This document shows, piece by piece, positions 43,958 through 56,757 of a stretch of DNA of 64,000 bases (position 1 is its first letter; each line of letters opens with the position of its first letter). The DNA comes from Paraburkholderia panacisoli. Its GTDB lineage: Bacteria; Pseudomonadota; Gammaproteobacteria; Burkholderiales; Burkholderiaceae. The stretch is from the NCBI RefSeq assembly GCF_008369935.1, contig NZ_VTUZ01000007.1:279153-343152 (forward strand), written 5' to 3'. Under the pieces are notes generated by a model. It saw only the letters and a list, made by a program, of their open reading frames with translations. It had not been told where the DNA came from and searched no databases. Both the position numbers and the translations under genes were made by a program.

Positions 43958-46042
43958 TCAGCCGTTGAACCCGTGCCCTTCGGCCACCAGCTTCGCGAGG
44001 CCCGGCGCGAGTTGCCACGCGTCGCCGTTCGGCCGCGCCGCGTAGCGGCGGATCGCGCGCTCCACGTTGTAGAGGCCGACCGTGTCCGCGTACAGCATCG
44101 GGCCGCCGCGATAGAGCGGGAAGCCGTAGCCGGTCAGATAGACCATGTCGATGTCCGACGCTTTCGACGCAATGCCTTCTTCGAGAATCTTCGCGCCTTC
44201 GTTGACGAGCGCGAACACGAGGCGCTCGACGATTTCCTCGTCGCTGATCTTGCGGCGCTCGCCGTTGATTTCCTTCGAGAACGCGCCGATCATCTCGTCG
44301 ACCACTTGCGACGGATACGCGGTGCGGTCGCCCGTCTTGTAGTCGTACCAGCCGCCGCCGGTCTTCTGCCCGAAGCGGCCCATCTCGCACAGGCGGTCGG
44401 CGATCTTCGAGTAATGGATATCAGGACGTTCCTGATAGCGGCGCTTGCGGATCGCCCAGCCGATGTCGTTGCCGGCCAGATCGCTCATGCGGAACGGGCC
44501 CATCGCGAAACCGAACTTCTCGATGGCCTTGTCCACCTGCGCGGGCAGCGCGCCTTCTTCGAGCATGAAGAGCGCCTGACGCACGTACTGCTCGATCATC
44601 CGGTTGCCGATGAAGCCGTCGCACACGCCGGACACCACTGCGGTCTTCCTGATCTTCTTCGCGAGTTGCATCACGGTGGCGAGCACGTCTTTGGCGGTTT
44701 CCTTGCCGCGCACCACTTCGAGCAGCTTCATCACGTTGGCCGGGCTGAAGAAGTGCAGGCCGACCACGTCCTGCGGACGCTTCGTGAACGCGGCGATCTT
44801 GTCGACGTCGAGCGTCGACGTATTCGACGCGAGGATCGCGCCGGGCTTGGCGACTTCGTCAAGACGCTTGAACACCTGCTCTTTCACGCCCAGTTCTTCG
44901 AACACGGCTTCGACGATCAGGTCGGCGCTCCTCAGGTGGTCGTAGGAAAGCGTGGGCGTGATCAGCGCCATGCGCTCTTCGAGCGCTTCGGGCTTCAACT
45001 TGCCTTTCTTGACGCTGGCTTCGTAGTTCTTGCGGATCGTCGCGAGGCCGCGGTCGAGCGCTTCCTGTTTCGTTTCCAGCAGCGTGACCGCAATACCCGC
45101 GTTGATGAAGTTCATCGCGATGCCGCCGCCCATCGTGCCCGCGCCGATCACGGCCACCCGGCTGATGTCGCGCAGCGGCGTATCGGCAGGCACATCGGGA
45201 ATTTTGCTGGCCGCGCGTTCGCCGAAGAACGCATGGCGCAGCGCACGGCTTTCCGGCGTCTGCACCAGCGCGATAAAGCATTCGCGCTCGAATGCGAGGC
45301 CCTTGTCGAAACCGTTCTGCACGCCCGCTTCGACAGCGTCGATACATTTGTGCGGCGCCGGGAAGTTCTTCGCGATCGCCGCGACGCTATTGCGCGCGAA
45401 CTGGATGAAACCGGCCGCGTTCGGATGCTCGATCTTGCGATCGCGCACCTTCGGATGCGGGCCTTGCTTTGCGCCGACCTTGCGGGCGAACGCGAGCGCC
45501 GCCTCAAGCAGATCGCCTTGCACGACTTCGTCGAACAGGCCCGAGTCGGCCAGCTTCTCCGACAGCACCGGCGCGCCGGAGACGATCATGTTGAGCGCGG
45601 CTTCGAGGCCGATTGCGCGCGGCAGGCGCTGCGTGCCGCCCGCGCCCGGCAGGATGCCGAGCTTCACTTCCGGCAGCGCGATCTGCGCGCCGGGCGCGGC
45701 GATGCGGTAATGCGCGCCGAGCGCCAGCTCCAGGCCGCCGCCCATCGCGACGCTGTGGATGGCTGCGACCACCGGCTTCGCGCTGCCTTCGACGATCTTG
45801 ATGACCGTGGCGAGCGTCGGCTCCTGAGTGGCTTTCGGCGTGTTGAATTCGGTGATGTCGGCGCCGCCCGAGAAAGCCTTGCCCGCGCCGGTCAGCACGA
45901 TGGCCTTGACGTCCGGGTCGTTCTGCGCGCGCTCGATCCCCTCGACGATGCCCGCCCGCGTCGACAGGCCGAGGCCGTTTACCGGAGGATTGTTCAGCGT
46001 GATGACGGCCACGCCGTCTTGAGTTGTGTAATTCACTGCCAT
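43958..46042 (-). CDS. Bifunctional enoyl-CoA hydratase / 3-hydroxyacyl-CoA dehydrogenase (FadB-like)
   Basis: 694-residue fusion. The N-terminal crotonase domain (about 1-190) has GAGKAFSGGADITEFN and the SVAMGGGLELALGAHYRIA active-site loop. The NAD-binding dehydrogenase domain (about 295-480) has VAVIGAGTMGGGIAMNF, followed by GVCDGFIGNRM. The C-terminal dehydrogenase dimerisation domain ends MGWARP-like LYNVERAIRRYAARP. It hydrates enoyl-CoA and oxidises the product to 3-ketoacyl-CoA. Longer 3-part organisation than simple FadB, smaller than the E. coli 729-residue protein. Located between the ligase (175 bp) and thiolase genes. Confidence 0.94.
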   Translation of the reverse strand: MAVNYTTQDGVAVITLNNPPVNGLGLSTRAGIVEGIERAQNDPDVKAIVLTGAGKAFSGGADITEFNTPKATQEPTLATVIKIVEGSAKPVVAAIHSVAMGGGLELALGAHYRIAAPGAQIALPEVKLGILPGAGGTQRLPRAIGLEAALNMIVSGAPVLSEKLADSGLFDEVVQGDLLEAALAFARKVGAKQGPHPKVRDRKIEHPNAAGFIQFARNSVAAIAKNFPAPHKCIDAVEAGVQNGFDKGLAFERECFIALVQTPESRALRHAFFGERAASKIPDVPADTPLRDISRVAVIGAGTMGGGIAMNFINAGIAVTLLETKQEALDRGLATIRKNYEASVKKGKLKPEALEERMALITPTLSYDHLRSADLIVEAVFEELGVKEQVFKRLDEVAKPGAILASNTSTLDVDKIAAFTKRPQDVVGLHFFSPANVMKLLEVVRGKETAKDVLATVMQLAKKIRKTAVVSGVCDGFIGNRMIEQYVRQALFMLEEGALPAQVDKAIEKFGFAMGPFRMSDLAGNDIGWAIRKRRYQERPDIHYSKIADRLCEMGRFGQKTGGGWYDYKTGDRTAYPSQVVDEMIGAFSKEINGERRKISDEEIVERLVFALVNEGAKILEEGIASKASDIDMVYLTGYGFPLYRGGPMLYADTVGLYNVERAIRRYAARPNGDAWQLAPGLAKLVAEGHGFNG

Positions 46043-46217
46043 CTGCCTGCCTCCATGCGATCCATGCCAATCATGCGATTAGGCGGCACATTGCGCGCCG
46101 GCCATCCGGGTTACCGAGTCGGCTCATTGTCCGACTCATTGGCCGGCTCTGCAGCCGACCAGCGTTCCCCGGTCTACAGGCAGGATACACAGAAAAGCAC
46201 GATCGTTCAATTTATCT

Positions 46218-47894
46218 CTAGGCAGGGTTTCCCCTGGCAAGCAGGCAGTGCTGTTCATCGTCGAGCGCGGACGGCAGCACGTGGTCGCGGAAAGCTGCGC
46301 GCAGCTTCAGTTTCTGCAGCTTGCCGGTAGCGGTATGCGGCAGTTCGTCGACGAACGCGACGTCGTCGGGAATCCACCACTTGGCGACCTTGCCTTCGTA
46401 GAACGCGAGCAGTTCTTCGCGCGTGACATCCAGGCCGGCGCGCTTGACGACCACCAGCAGCGGACGCTCGGTCCACTTCGGATGCGCGCACGCGATGCAG
46501 GCCGCTTCCGCCACCGCCGGATGCGCGATCGCGACGTTCTCGATATCGATCGAGCTGATCCATTCGCCGCCGGATTTGATCACGTCCTTCGAGCGGTCGG
46601 TGATGTGCAGGAAGCCGTCGCGGTCGATAGTGGCGACGTCGCCGGTCGGGAACCAGCCGTCCACCAACGGCGAGTCATTCTTGCAGAAATACCGGTTGAT
46701 CACCCACGGTCCGCGCACATGCAGATCGCCGAACGCGACGCCGTCCCACGGCAGTTCGCGCCCGTCCTCGCCGACGATCTTCATGTCGACGCCGTACAGT
46801 GCGTGGCCCTGCTTTTCGAGCAACTTGCGCTGCTCGGCAAGCGGCCGCTGACTCTGCTCCCAGGTCAGCTTCGACAGCGTGCCGAGCGGTGACATTTCGG
46901 TCATGCCCCACGCGTGGATCACCTGCACGCCGTAGTCGTCCTCGAACGTGCGCAGCATGGCCGGCGGACACGCGGAGCCGCCGATCACCGTGCGCTCCAG
47001 CGACGAAAACGTCACGCCCGCGTCGCGCAGGTAGTTCAGCAAGCCGAGCCACACGGTCGGCACGCCGGCCGAATACGTGACGCGTTCGCTTTCCATCAGC
47101 TCGTAGAGCGACTTGCCGTCAAGGTCCTTGCCGGGGAACACCAGCTTCGCGCCGGTCAACGGCGCGGCGTGCGGAATGCCCCACGCGTTCACATGGAACA
47201 TCGGCACGACGGGCAGCACGCAATCGCGTGCGGACAGGCTCATCGCATCGGGCAGGGACGCGCCGAACGCATGCAGCACCGTCGAGCGATGCGAATAGAG
47301 CGCGCCCTTCGGATTGCCCGTAGTGCCCGACGTATAGCAAAGGTAGGACGCCTGGCGCTCGTCGAGAGACGGCCATTCGAAGTCGCCGTTCTGCGCGGCC
47401 ATCAGCGTCTCATAGCTGAACACCGGCGTTTGCATGACGGGCAGATGCGCGTCGTCGGCCAGCGCGATCCAGCCGCGCACTTTCGGGCATTGCGGCGCGA
47501 GCACGTCGACGAGCGGCGCGAACGTGGTGTCGAACAGCACGTAGGCGTCGTCGGCGTGATTGACGATGTAGGCGACCTGCTCGGGAAAGAGCCGCGGGTT
47601 GATCGTGTGGCAGACGGCGCCGAAGCCGGTCGTGCCGTAGTACGTTTCCAGATGCCGGTAGCCGTTCCACGCGAGCGTCGCGATCCGCTCGCCGGGTTCT
47701 ACGCCCAGCGCGATCAGCGCCTGCGCGAGCTGCTTCGCGCGCTTCTCGCAATCGCGGTAGGTGTAGCGGTGCAGGTCGCCTTCGATGCGCCGCGAGACGA
47801 TCTCGGTGCTGCCGAAATGCCGCGCGGCATGCGCGAGCAATGAGGGCACGGTGAGCGGCACGTCCATCATCTGGCCCAGCAGCGGCGTCGTCAT
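46218..47894 (-). CDS. Acyl-CoA synthetase (AMP-forming, long-chain fatty acid-type)
   Basis: 558-residue adenylating enzyme that activates acyl groups to acyl-CoA. Adenylate-forming signature [18 protein letters not shown] is near residue 185-202, with [12 protein letters not shown] and the hinge-domain [15 protein letters not shown] near the C-terminus, ending in the Lys of [16 protein letters not shown] lies about 11 nt before ATG 47894; the frame extends upstream without homology. First gene of the beta-oxidation set; divergent from selO. Chain-length preference is unknown; similar enzymes handle medium- to long-chain or aromatic acids. Confidence 0.93.
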   Translation of the reverse strand: MTTPLLGQMMDVPLTVPSLLAHAARHFGSTEIVSRRIEGDLHRYTYRDCEKRAKQLAQALIALGVEPGERIATLAWNGYRHLETYYGTTGFGAVCHTINPRLFPEQVAYIVNHADDAYVLFDTTFAPLVDVLAPQCPKVRGWIALADDAHLPVMQTPVFSYETLMAAQNGDFEWPSLDERQASYLCYTSGTTGNPKGALYSHRSTVLHAFGASLPDAMSLSARDCVLPVVPMFHVNAWGIPHAAPLTGAKLVFPGKDLDGKSLYELMESERVTYSAGVPTVWLGLLNYLRDAGVTFSSLERTVIGGSACPPAMLRTFEDDYGVQVIHAWGMTEMSPLGTLSKLTWEQSQRPLAEQRKLLEKQGHALYGVDMKIVGEDGRELPWDGVAFGDLHVRGPWVINRYFCKNDSPLVDGWFPTGDVATIDRDGFLHITDRSKDVIKSGGEWISSIDIENVAIAHPAVAEAACIACAHPKWTERPLLVVVKRAGLDVTREELLAFYEGKVAKWWIPDDVAFVDELPHTATGKLQKLKLRAAFRDHVLPSALDDEQHCLLARGNPA

Positions 47895-48095
47895 AAAGCG
47901 GGATCTCCTCGGCTTGTCTGTTTTCGATTGGGTTGTGGTCCGGGAGCCGATTGGACGTGTCTCGCTGCGCGGCGGCGAAATCCGCAAAGCCGGCGACAGA
48001 GGGGGTACCACATCGGGGTGCAGCATCGTCCAAAGGCCGGCCAGCAGCTCCGCGGGCGCGGACTTACAATATCGGTTAATCCAGAGGCGCTCAAC

Positions 48096-49652
<1,557 letters not shown>

Positions 49653-49840
49653 CGCGTCTGCGAGACGCAGAAATGCACCTGATTCTGTGTGATGAGCCGA
49701 GTGAACCGTGCAGCCGCGATTCGAGCCGCGATGAAGCGTGAACGAACGCCGACCGAAGCCTGAAAGAAAGCCGATTGAACACCGAACCCGGCCCGCACAC
49801 CGAGCATCCCCCCAAAACAAGCCCGAGACAGGAACCGACC

Positions 49841-50263
49841 ATGAACAAGCCCGACGACCTGAACCCCGATGCCCCCGCCGTGCAGAAAGACGACGCCGAG
49901 TGGCGCAAGCAGCTGTCCGACATCGAATACCAGGTGACCCGCCACGCGGCCACCGAACGCCCGTTCACGGGCCGCTACCACGATCACTGGGACCGCGGCA
50001 TCTACGACTGTGTGTGCTGCGGCACGCCGCTGTTCGAATCGGACACCAAGTTCGACGCCGGCTGCGGCTGGCCGAGCTACTTCAAGCCGATCAACGGCGA
50101 GGTGATCGCCGAGAAAACCGACCGCTCGCACGGCATGTTGCGCATCGAAGTGCAATGCAAGAACTGCGGCGCGCATCTGGGCCACGTGTTCGAAGACGGC
50201 CCCGCGCCGACCGGTCTGCGCTACTGCATCAATTCGGCTGCGTTACAATTCGAGCCCAAGTAA
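49841..50263 (+). CDS. msrB: Peptide-methionine (R)-S-oxide reductase
   Basis: 140-residue cytosolic MsrB. Zinc cysteines are CVCCGTPLF and [12 protein letters not shown], the GWPSYFKP element is present, and the catalytic Cys is in [10 protein letters not shown] (about residue 129). AGGA precedes ATG 49841; a possible upstream start at 49775 has no support. It repairs methionine-R-sulfoxide. Neighbouring selO has a redox-regulated role, so the two may share an oxidative-stress theme. Confidence 0.97.
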   Translation: MNKPDDLNPDAPAVQKDDAEWRKQLSDIEYQVTRHAATERPFTGRYHDHWDRGIYDCVCCGTPLFESDTKFDAGCGWPSYFKPINGEVIAEKTDRSHGMLRIEVQCKNCGAHLGHVFEDGPAPTGLRYCINSAALQFEPK

Positions 50264-50491
50264 CGCTGTGCGAAGTCCGGCGCGTTGCCGGCAGGCGCGC
50301 GCCATCGGGCGTCCGGCGGCTGCGACGCCCTTGATCCAGCCTGCGGGCCTGCCACCCTTGCGCGGCAGGCTCGCGACGAACAGCCGGGTAAAGCCGTCCG
50401 TTTGCCATGGCAGCCTGGCGCGGCTAGCACCACCGGGCGCTTCGCACTGCGCCCTCACCTTCGACTCACTCTGCGAATTCCCGACCAGATA

Positions 50492-51022
50492 ATGAAATTC
50501 CTGTTCGATCTGTTCCCGATCATCCTGTTCTTCGTCGCCTTCAAGATATGGGGCATTTTCACGGCGACGGCAGTGGCGATCGTCGCCACGCTGGTGCAGA
50601 TCGCTTGGGTGGCCTTCCGCCACCGCAAGGTCGATCCGATGCTGTGGGTGAGCCTCGGCGTCGTCACGGTGTTCGGCGGCGCCACGCTCGTGCTGCACAA
50701 CGACACCTTCATCAAGTGGAAGCCGACCGTGTTGTACTGGGCGTTCTCCGTCGCGCTGATCGTCTCGCAACTGGCCTTCAACAAGAACCTGATCGAAGCG
50801 ATGATGGGCAAGCAGATCACGCTGCCACACGCGATCTGGGGCAAGCTGAATATCGTGTGGGCGGTGTTTTTCGTGCTGCTCGGGCTCGTCAATCTGTTCG
50901 TCGCGTATCACTACACGACCGACCAATGGGTCAATTTCAAGCTGTTCGGCGCGACCGGATGCCTGCTGGTGTTCATCGTCGGGCAGAGTTTGTGGCTTGC
51001 GAAATACATGAAGGAAGAATGA
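50492..51022 (+). CDS. yciB: Intracellular septation protein A (YciB)
   Basis: 176-residue inner-membrane protein with five or six helices, beginning [23 protein letters not shown] and containing [19 protein letters not shown] and [20 protein letters not shown]. YciB/IspA affects cell-envelope biogenesis and septation. The RBS is weak. The bolA gene begins 2 bp after its stop, so translation is coupled. Confidence 0.95.
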   Translation: MKFLFDLFPIILFFVAFKIWGIFTATAVAIVATLVQIAWVAFRHRKVDPMLWVSLGVVTVFGGATLVLHNDTFIKWKPTVLYWAFSVALIVSQLAFNKNLIEAMMGKQITLPHAIWGKLNIVWAVFFVLLGLVNLFVAYHYTTDQWVNFKLFGATGCLLVFIVGQSLWLAKYMKEE

Positions 51023-51023
51023 C

Positions 51024-51338
51024 ATGACGAGCGATGTATTCATGCACGCCACCACCGCCGAGCGCGCCGCGCTGATCGAGGCGCGTCTCACCGCCGCGCT
51101 CGCGCCGGTCGAATCGATTCGCATCACCGACGACAGTGCGCAGCACGCGGGCCACGCGGGAGCCTCCGCCGGCGGTCATTTCAGTGTCACGATCGTGGCT
51201 GCCGCATTTGCCGGCAAAGCCCGCGTGGCGCGGCATCGCATGGTGTATGATGCGCTGGCCGATGCCATGCAGCGCGGCATTCATGCCCTTGCCATCACGG
51301 CGTATACGCCCGAAGAATTTGCTTTGTTGCCCCGCTAG
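51024..51338 (+). CDS. bolA: BolA family protein
   Basis: 104-residue BolA-fold protein with the family RHRMVYDAL and ALAITAYTPEEF ends; His and Cys ligands for Fe-S/glutaredoxin partners are typical, here the His in R-H-R-M. BolA proteins regulate cell shape and Fe-S handling. Two bp after yciB and 9 bp before the foldase gene, so part of one transcript. A longer Gly/Ala/His-rich insert near residue 42-50 is seen. Confidence 0.92.
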   Translation: MTSDVFMHATTAERAALIEARLTAALAPVESIRITDDSAQHAGHAGASAGGHFSVTIVAAAFAGKARVARHRMVYDALADAMQRGIHALAITAYTPEEFALLPR

Positions 51339-51347
51339 GAACTTCCG

Positions 51348-52127
51348 ATGACTTTGAAGAAAACCCGCCTTTGGGTATTGCTGGCTGCATTTGCGGCCGC
51401 ACCTGCATTTGCACAGAACATCGCTGTCGTGAACGGCACGCCGATTCCGAAAGCGCGCGCCGATGCGCTGATCGACCAGCTGGTTCACCAAGGCCAGCAA
51501 AACACGCCGCAACTTCAAATGGCAGTGCGCGAAGAACTGGTGAACCGCGAAATCCTGATGCAGGAAGCGCTGCGCCGCGGCCTGCCGAATCGTCCGGACA
51601 TCAAGGCGCAAATCGCCGTCGCGCAACAGACCGTCGTGCTGCGCGCGCTGATCGAAGACTTCGTGAAGAACAATCAGCCGAGCGACGCCGAAATCACCGC
51701 GCGCTACAACGCGCTGATCAAGGACGCGGGCGGCAAGGAATATCACCTGCACCACATCCTCGTCGACAACGAGCAGCAGGCGAAGGACCTGATCGCGAAG
51801 ATCAAGGGCGGCGCAAGCTTCGAAGAGCTCGCCAAGCAATACTCGAAGGACCCGGGATCGGGCAAGAACGGCGGCGATCTCGACTGGTCGGACCCGAAGG
51901 CCTACGTGCCTGAATTCGCGGACGCGGCCACGCATCTGCAGAAAGGCCAGATGACCGACACGCCGGTGCATACGCAATTCGGCTGGCACATCATCCGTGT
52001 CGACGACGTGCGCGATACCACGCCGCCGCCGCTGGATCAGGTGCGCGCGCAGATCGTGCAGCAGATCCAGCAGGAAAAGCTGCAGGCGTTCGAAGAAGGT
52101 CTGCGCAAGAACGCGAAGATTCAGTAA
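51348..52127 (+). CDS. Periplasmic peptidyl-prolyl isomerase (parvulin/SurA-like)
   Basis: 259 residues. Signal peptide (LLAAFAAAPAFA, cleavage about residue 22), an N-terminal helical region (residues 30-130), then a parvulin domain (about 135-225) with YHLHHILVDNEQQAKDLIAKI, FEELAKQYSKDPGSGKNGGDLDW and MTDTPVHTQFGWHIIRVDD. It helps fold outer-membrane proteins. Nine bp after bolA. Closed by the hairpin at 52171-52192. Confidence 0.95.
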   Translation: MTLKKTRLWVLLAAFAAAPAFAQNIAVVNGTPIPKARADALIDQLVHQGQQNTPQLQMAVREELVNREILMQEALRRGLPNRPDIKAQIAVAQQTVVLRALIEDFVKNNQPSDAEITARYNALIKDAGGKEYHLHHILVDNEQQAKDLIAKIKGGASFEELAKQYSKDPGSGKNGGDLDWSDPKAYVPEFADAATHLQKGQMTDTPVHTQFGWHIIRVDDVRDTTPPPLDQVRAQIVQQIQQEKLQAFEEGLRKNAKIQ

Positions 52128-52170
52128 GCGGGATCTCGAGTGACCGCTTCGTCTGGAGTCTGAAGCAGAA

Positions 52171-52198
52171 AAGCCGCCCACGAGGGCGGCTTTTTTTA
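52171..52198 (+). terminator. Rho-independent terminator after the foldase gene
   Basis: Nine-bp stem AAGCCGCCC/GGGCGGCTT with ACGA loop and a seven-T run; strong. Confidence 0.92.
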
Positions 52199-52334
52199 TT
52201 TACTGCGGGTTTTGTTGTCGCAGCTTTTTGCGTTGTGCGAAGCGTAGTGTGAAACCTGGGGTGAGGCTCAACGTCGGGCACATCGTAAAACGCGGTGCGC
52301 AGCGCGAGCCGCCTGAACGTGAGTCACACAACAA

Positions 52335-52361
52335 GGCCGCCACCCAAAGCAAGCGGCGGCC
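52335..52361 (-). terminator. Weak hairpin after purL
   Basis: GGCCGCC (52335-52341) pairs with GGCGGCC (52355-52361) around a 13-nt loop, followed on the minus strand by TTGTTGTGTG. Weak T-richness makes it a doubtful terminator for purL. Confidence 0.4.
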
Positions 52362-52371
52362 CTGCCTCAGA

Positions 52372-55300
52372 TCACCCCAACCAGCGGCGCGCGTTCTGGA
52401 ACACGCGCATCCACGGGCTAGCGTCCGTGCCGCCCTCGCCCCAGCCTTCCGGATGCCAGCTCATCTGCACCGCGCGATGCACGCGTTCGGTGTGCGGCAT
52501 CAGTACCGTGAAGCGGCCATCGGCGGTCGTGACCGACGCGATGCCGTTCGGCGAACCGTTCGGATTGAACGGATATTGCTCGGTCGCCTGGCCACGGTGA
52601 TCGACGTAACGCATCGCCACCGCCACCGTCGACGCATCGCCTTGCTGCGAGAAGTCCGCATAGCCTTCGCCGTGCGCGACCGCCACCGGAATGCGCGAGC
52701 CTTCCATGCCGGCGAAGAAGATCGACGGCGACGCCTGCACTTCGACCAGCGAGAAGCGCGCTTCGAATTTCTCCGACTTGTTGCGCGTGAACTTCGGCCA
52801 CGCCTCGGCGCCCGGGATCATCGACGCGAGGCTGCTCATCATCTGGCAGCCGTTGCAGATGCCGAGCGCGAACGTGTCTTCGCGGCCGAAGAATGCGGCG
52901 AACATGTCGGCCAGTTGCGCATTGAAGCGGATCGCCTTCGCCCAGCCTTCGCCTGCGCCCAGCGTGTCGCCGTATGAGAAGCCGCCGCACGCCACCGCGC
53001 CGGCGAAGTCCGCCAGGTTCGCGCGGCCCGCGAGCAGGTCGCTCATGTGCACGTCGTGCGCGTCGAAGCCGGCGCGGTCGAACGCGTAGGCCGTTTCGAG
53101 GTGCGAGTTGACGCCCTGCTCACGCAGGATCGCAACACGCGGACGCGCGCTCTTGCCAATATATGGCGCGGCGACGTCTTCAGCCGGATCGAAGCTCAGT
53201 ACCGCCGTGATGCCCGGATCAGCGGCGTCCAGCAGCGCGTCGTATTCCGCGTCGGCGCAGGCCGGGTTGTCGCGCAGACGCGCGATACGCCAGCTCACTT
53301 CGCTCCACGTGCGATGCAGTTCGGTGCGCGGCGCTTCGTAGATCTTCTTTGCGTCGCGATAGATTTCGATCGCGTCGCGCTCGGTGATCTTGCCGATCAC
53401 ATGCGAGCACGCCGACAGCCCGTGTTCGCGCAACGCGACCAGCACCGCGTCGCGGTCCGCTGCGCGCACCTGGATCACGCCGCCCAGCTCTTCGTTGAAC
53501 AGCGCGCGCATCGTGCGGTCTTCACGGCGGCCGCTGGTCTGCTTCGCCCAGTCTTTCGCGTCGCCGTAATCGGATTCGTGATGCGGATCGAGCACCAGCA
53601 TGTCGACGTTCAGCGACACGCCGACGTGACCCGCAAACGCCATTTCGCACACCGTCGCCCACAGGCCGCCGTCCGAACGGTCGTGGTAAGCGAGCAGCTT
53701 GCCGTCGCTGTTCAGCGCCTGGATTGCGTTGAAGAAGCGCTTCAGGTCTTCAGGATCGTCGATGTCGGGGACCGTGTCGCCGACCTGCTGCGTGACCTGC
53801 GCGAGGATACTGCCGCCCAGACGATGCTTGCCGCGGCCGAGGTCGATCGCGATCAGCACCGAGTCGCCGACCTCGCTCATGCGGCGCAGTTGCGGCGTGA
53901 GCTGCTTGCGCACGTCTTCGACCGGCGCGAACGCCGAGATGATCAGCGAGACCGGCGCGACCACTTCCTTTGCGACGCCACGGTCTTCCCACTTGGTGCG
54001 CATCGACAGCGAATCCTTGCCGACCGGGATGCTGATGCCGAGCGCCGGGCACAGCTCCATGCCGATCGCCTTGACCGTGTCGTACAACGCCGCGTCTTCG
54101 CCCGGCGCGCCGCACGCGGCCATCCAGTTCGCCGACAGCTTCAGCTTGTCGAGCGACGCGATCGGCGCGGCCGCGATGTTCGTGACCGCCTCGCCGACCG
54201 CCATGCGGCCTGAAGCCGGCGCGTTGATCACGGCGAGCGGCGTGCGCTCGGCCATCGTCATCGCTTCGCCTCTGAAGCCCGCGTAGTCCATCGTCGTGAT
54301 CGCGACGTCGGCCACCGGCACTTGCCACGGGCCGACCATCTGGTCGCGCGCGGTCGTGCCGCCCACCGAGCGGTCGCCGATCGTAATCAGGAACGACTTG
54401 CTCGCGACCGTCGGATGACGCAGCACGCTCTGCGCGACATCCGGCAACGCGATGCCGGTGACGTCCACCGGTTCGAGCCGCTGCTCGACGCGCTTGACGT
54501 CGCGATGCATGCGCGGCGCCTTGCCGAGCAGCACTTCCATCGGCATGTCGACCGGCTGATGGGCGGCGGCGTCGTTCAGTTCGGAGTCGATCAGCTTCAA
54601 CTGACGCTCGGCGGTGGCCGTGCCGATCACCGCGAACGGGCAGCGCTCGCGCTTGCACATCGCTTCGAAGGCCGGCAGATCGGCCGGCGCGATCGCCAGC
54701 ACGTAGCGCTCCTGCGCTTCATTCGACCAGATTTCGCGCGGCGACAAGCCACTCTCTTCAAGCTGGATCTTGCGCAGCTCGAACAGCGCGCCCTTGCCCG
54801 CGCCGTCCACCACTTCCGGGAACGCGTTCGACAAACCGCCCGCGCCCACGTCGTGAATGCTCAGGATCGGGTTCTTCTCGCCGAGCTGCCAGCACGCGTT
54901 GATGACTTCCTGCGCGCGGCGTTCGATTTCCGGATTGCCGCGCTGCACCGAGTCGAAGTCGAGTTCGGCGGTGTTGGTGCCGGTCGCCATCGAGCTGGCC
55001 GCGCCGCCGCCCATGCCGATGCGCATGCCCGGGCCGCCGATCTGGATCAGCAGCGAACCTTCCGGCAGGTCGTGCTTGTGCGTGTGCTGGTCCGAGATGT
55101 TGCCGATGCCGCCGGCGATCATGATCGGCTTGTGATAGCCGCGCACGAGGCCCGCGACGTTCTGTTCATAAGCACGGAAATAACCGCCCAGATTCGGTCG
55201 GCCGAATTCGTTGTTGAACGCGGCGCCGCCGAGCGGGCCGTCGATCATGATCTGCAGCGGCGATGCAATGCGGTCGGGACGGCCATAGGCTTCGTGCTGG

Positions 55301-56451
55301 TCGGCCGGATTGCGGTGCGCGAGCAGTTGCGCGGCGTCGCGCGCGTTTTCCCATGCCTCGACGCCGTCGGGTAACTCGAGGTTCGACACCGTGTAGCCCG
55401 CCAGGCCCGCCTTCGGACGCGCGCCGCGGCCGGTCGCGCCTTCGTCGCGGATTTCGCCGCCCGCGCCGGTCGCGGCGCCCGGGAACGGCGAGATCGCGGT
55501 CGGGTGATTGTGCGTTTCCACCTTCATCAGCGTGTGCGTGAGTTCGACGCTGCGGCGGTAGTGCTCCGGCATCGCGCCGGGCTCGGCCGGCGTGCGCGGG
55601 AACCAGCGCTCGGCCATGCCGCCCGCCATGATCGCCGAGTTGTCCGAATACGCGACGATCGTGCCCTGCGGGTTCAGCTTCTCGGTGTTGCGGATCATGT
55701 TGAACAGCGAGATGTCCTGCTTCTCGCCGTCGATGGTCCAGTCCGCGTTGAAAATCTTGTGGCGGCAGTGCTCGCTGTTGGCCTGCGCGAACATCATCAG
55801 TTCGACGTCGGTCGGGTTGCGGCCGAGCTTCGTGAACGCGTCGACCAGGTAGTCGATTTCGTCGTCGGCGAGCGCGAGGCCCAGCTCCGTGTTCGCGGTT
55901 TCCAGCGCGCCACGGCCGTGACCGAGCACGTCGACGGTTTGCAGCGGCTTGGCCGGCAGTTCGTCGAACAGATGCAGCGCGTGGTCGCGCGACGGTGACA
56001 CGCTTTCGGTCATGCGGTCGTGCAGCGCCGCCGAGACAGCCTCGCGGGCTTCGTCGGAGAGCACCTTCTTGCCGCCCAGCAGGCCGCTTTTCAGCGTGAC
56101 CGTGTACTCGACGCCGCGCTCGATGCGGCGCACCTGCGTGAGCCCGCACAGATGGGCGATGTCGGTGGCCTTGCTGGCCCACGGCGAGACCGTGCCGAAA
56201 CGCGGCACCACGAGGAAGGTTTCGGCGACGCCGCGCTCCTTGCCTGCTTCGAGCGGATCGCCGTAGTGCATGAGCGCCTCGATCTTCGCGGTGTCTTCAG
56301 CGGAGAGCGGCGTTTGCGCGTTGACGAAGTGCAGGTATTGCCCGCGTACGCCAGTGATATTCGGGTCGATGCGCGTGAGCGTTTCGAGCAGGCGGGTTTG
56401 ACGGAAATCGGAAAGGGCCGAAGCGCCGGGGAAACACGAGAAGTGGGCCAT
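52372..56451 (-). CDS. purL: Phosphoribosylformylglycinamidine synthase
   Basis: 1359-residue large-type PurL, normal length for Gram-negatives. It converts FGAR to FGAM with glutamine and ATP in purine synthesis. The N-terminal linker region is [10 protein letters not shown]; the ATP site is [12 protein letters not shown] and [31 protein letters not shown], with [16 protein letters not shown]. The glutaminase end has [12 protein letters not shown] (Cys nucleophile) and [10 protein letters not shown] (His/Glu) near the stop. ATG 56451 chosen; a longer frame to 57999 is antisense to a FAD-enzyme gene. Confidence 0.97.
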   Translation of the reverse strand: MAHFSCFPGASALSDFRQTRLLETLTRIDPNITGVRGQYLHFVNAQTPLSAEDTAKIEALMHYGDPLEAGKERGVAETFLVVPRFGTVSPWASKATDIAHLCGLTQVRRIERGVEYTVTLKSGLLGGKKVLSDEAREAVSAALHDRMTESVSPSRDHALHLFDELPAKPLQTVDVLGHGRGALETANTELGLALADDEIDYLVDAFTKLGRNPTDVELMMFAQANSEHCRHKIFNADWTIDGEKQDISLFNMIRNTEKLNPQGTIVAYSDNSAIMAGGMAERWFPRTPAEPGAMPEHYRRSVELTHTLMKVETHNHPTAISPFPGAATGAGGEIRDEGATGRGARPKAGLAGYTVSNLELPDGVEAWENARDAAQLLAHRNPADQHEAYGRPDRIASPLQIMIDGPLGGAAFNNEFGRPNLGGYFRAYEQNVAGLVRGYHKPIMIAGGIGNISDQHTHKHDLPEGSLLIQIGGPGMRIGMGGGAASSMATGTNTAELDFDSVQRGNPEIERRAQEVINACWQLGEKNPILSIHDVGAGGLSNAFPEVVDGAGKGALFELRKIQLEESGLSPREIWSNEAQERYVLAIAPADLPAFEAMCKRERCPFAVIGTATAERQLKLIDSELNDAAAHQPVDMPMEVLLGKAPRMHRDVKRVEQRLEPVDVTGIALPDVAQSVLRHPTVASKSFLITIGDRSVGGTTARDQMVGPWQVPVADVAITTMDYAGFRGEAMTMAERTPLAVINAPASGRMAVGEAVTNIAAAPIASLDKLKLSANWMAACGAPGEDAALYDTVKAIGMELCPALGISIPVGKDSLSMRTKWEDRGVAKEVVAPVSLIISAFAPVEDVRKQLTPQLRRMSEVGDSVLIAIDLGRGKHRLGGSILAQVTQQVGDTVPDIDDPEDLKRFFNAIQALNSDGKLLAYHDRSDGGLWATVCEMAFAGHVGVSLNVDMLVLDPHHESDYGDAKDWAKQTSGRREDRTMRALFNEELGGVIQVRAADRDAVLVALREHGLSACSHVIGKITERDAIEIYRDAKKIYEAPRTELHRTWSEVSWRIARLRDNPACADAEYDALLDAADPGITAVLSFDPAEDVAAPYIGKSARPRVAILREQGVNSHLETAYAFDRAGFDAHDVHMSDLLAGRANLADFAGAVACGGFSYGDTLGAGEGWAKAIRFNAQLADMFAAFFGREDTFALGICNGCQMMSSLASMIPGAEAWPKFTRNKSEKFEARFSLVEVQASPSIFFAGMEGSRIPVAVAHGEGYADFSQQGDASTVAVAMRYVDHRGQATEQYPFNPNGSPNGIASVTTADGRFTVLMPHTERVHRAVQMSWHPEGWGEGGTDASPWMRVFQNARRWLG

Positions 56452-56757
56452 GGACTTGACGTTGCGTCGCTCAGTGATGCCGAGAAGTCGCGCATGCAGG
56501 CGACGTGAGGCGGAAAGGAAGTCCGGGATTATACCCCGGGAACAGGCTTCCAGCGGGCCTGGCGGTGTGCGTTCGGTCCGCGCTCGGGCGCCGCCGGGCG
56601 ATGCGCGGCGCGTGGCCGCGGCGGCGCTTTGACTGCTATCATTCGCCCTTTCACCAGATCGGCGCGAGCCGCCCGAGCCATGCCGGGCAGCGCGCCGCAT
56701 GCCACGTTCAACGGGAATGCGCCGCTTCGGCGTCCCGTCGGCAATTCGAATCAAAAC

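Noticed and set aside
43973..46330. 785-codon plus-strand open frame opposite the FadB-like gene
   Set aside because: It reads histidine/arginine-rich sequence with no motif; it is the antisense shadow of the FadB-like coding region in high-GC DNA.
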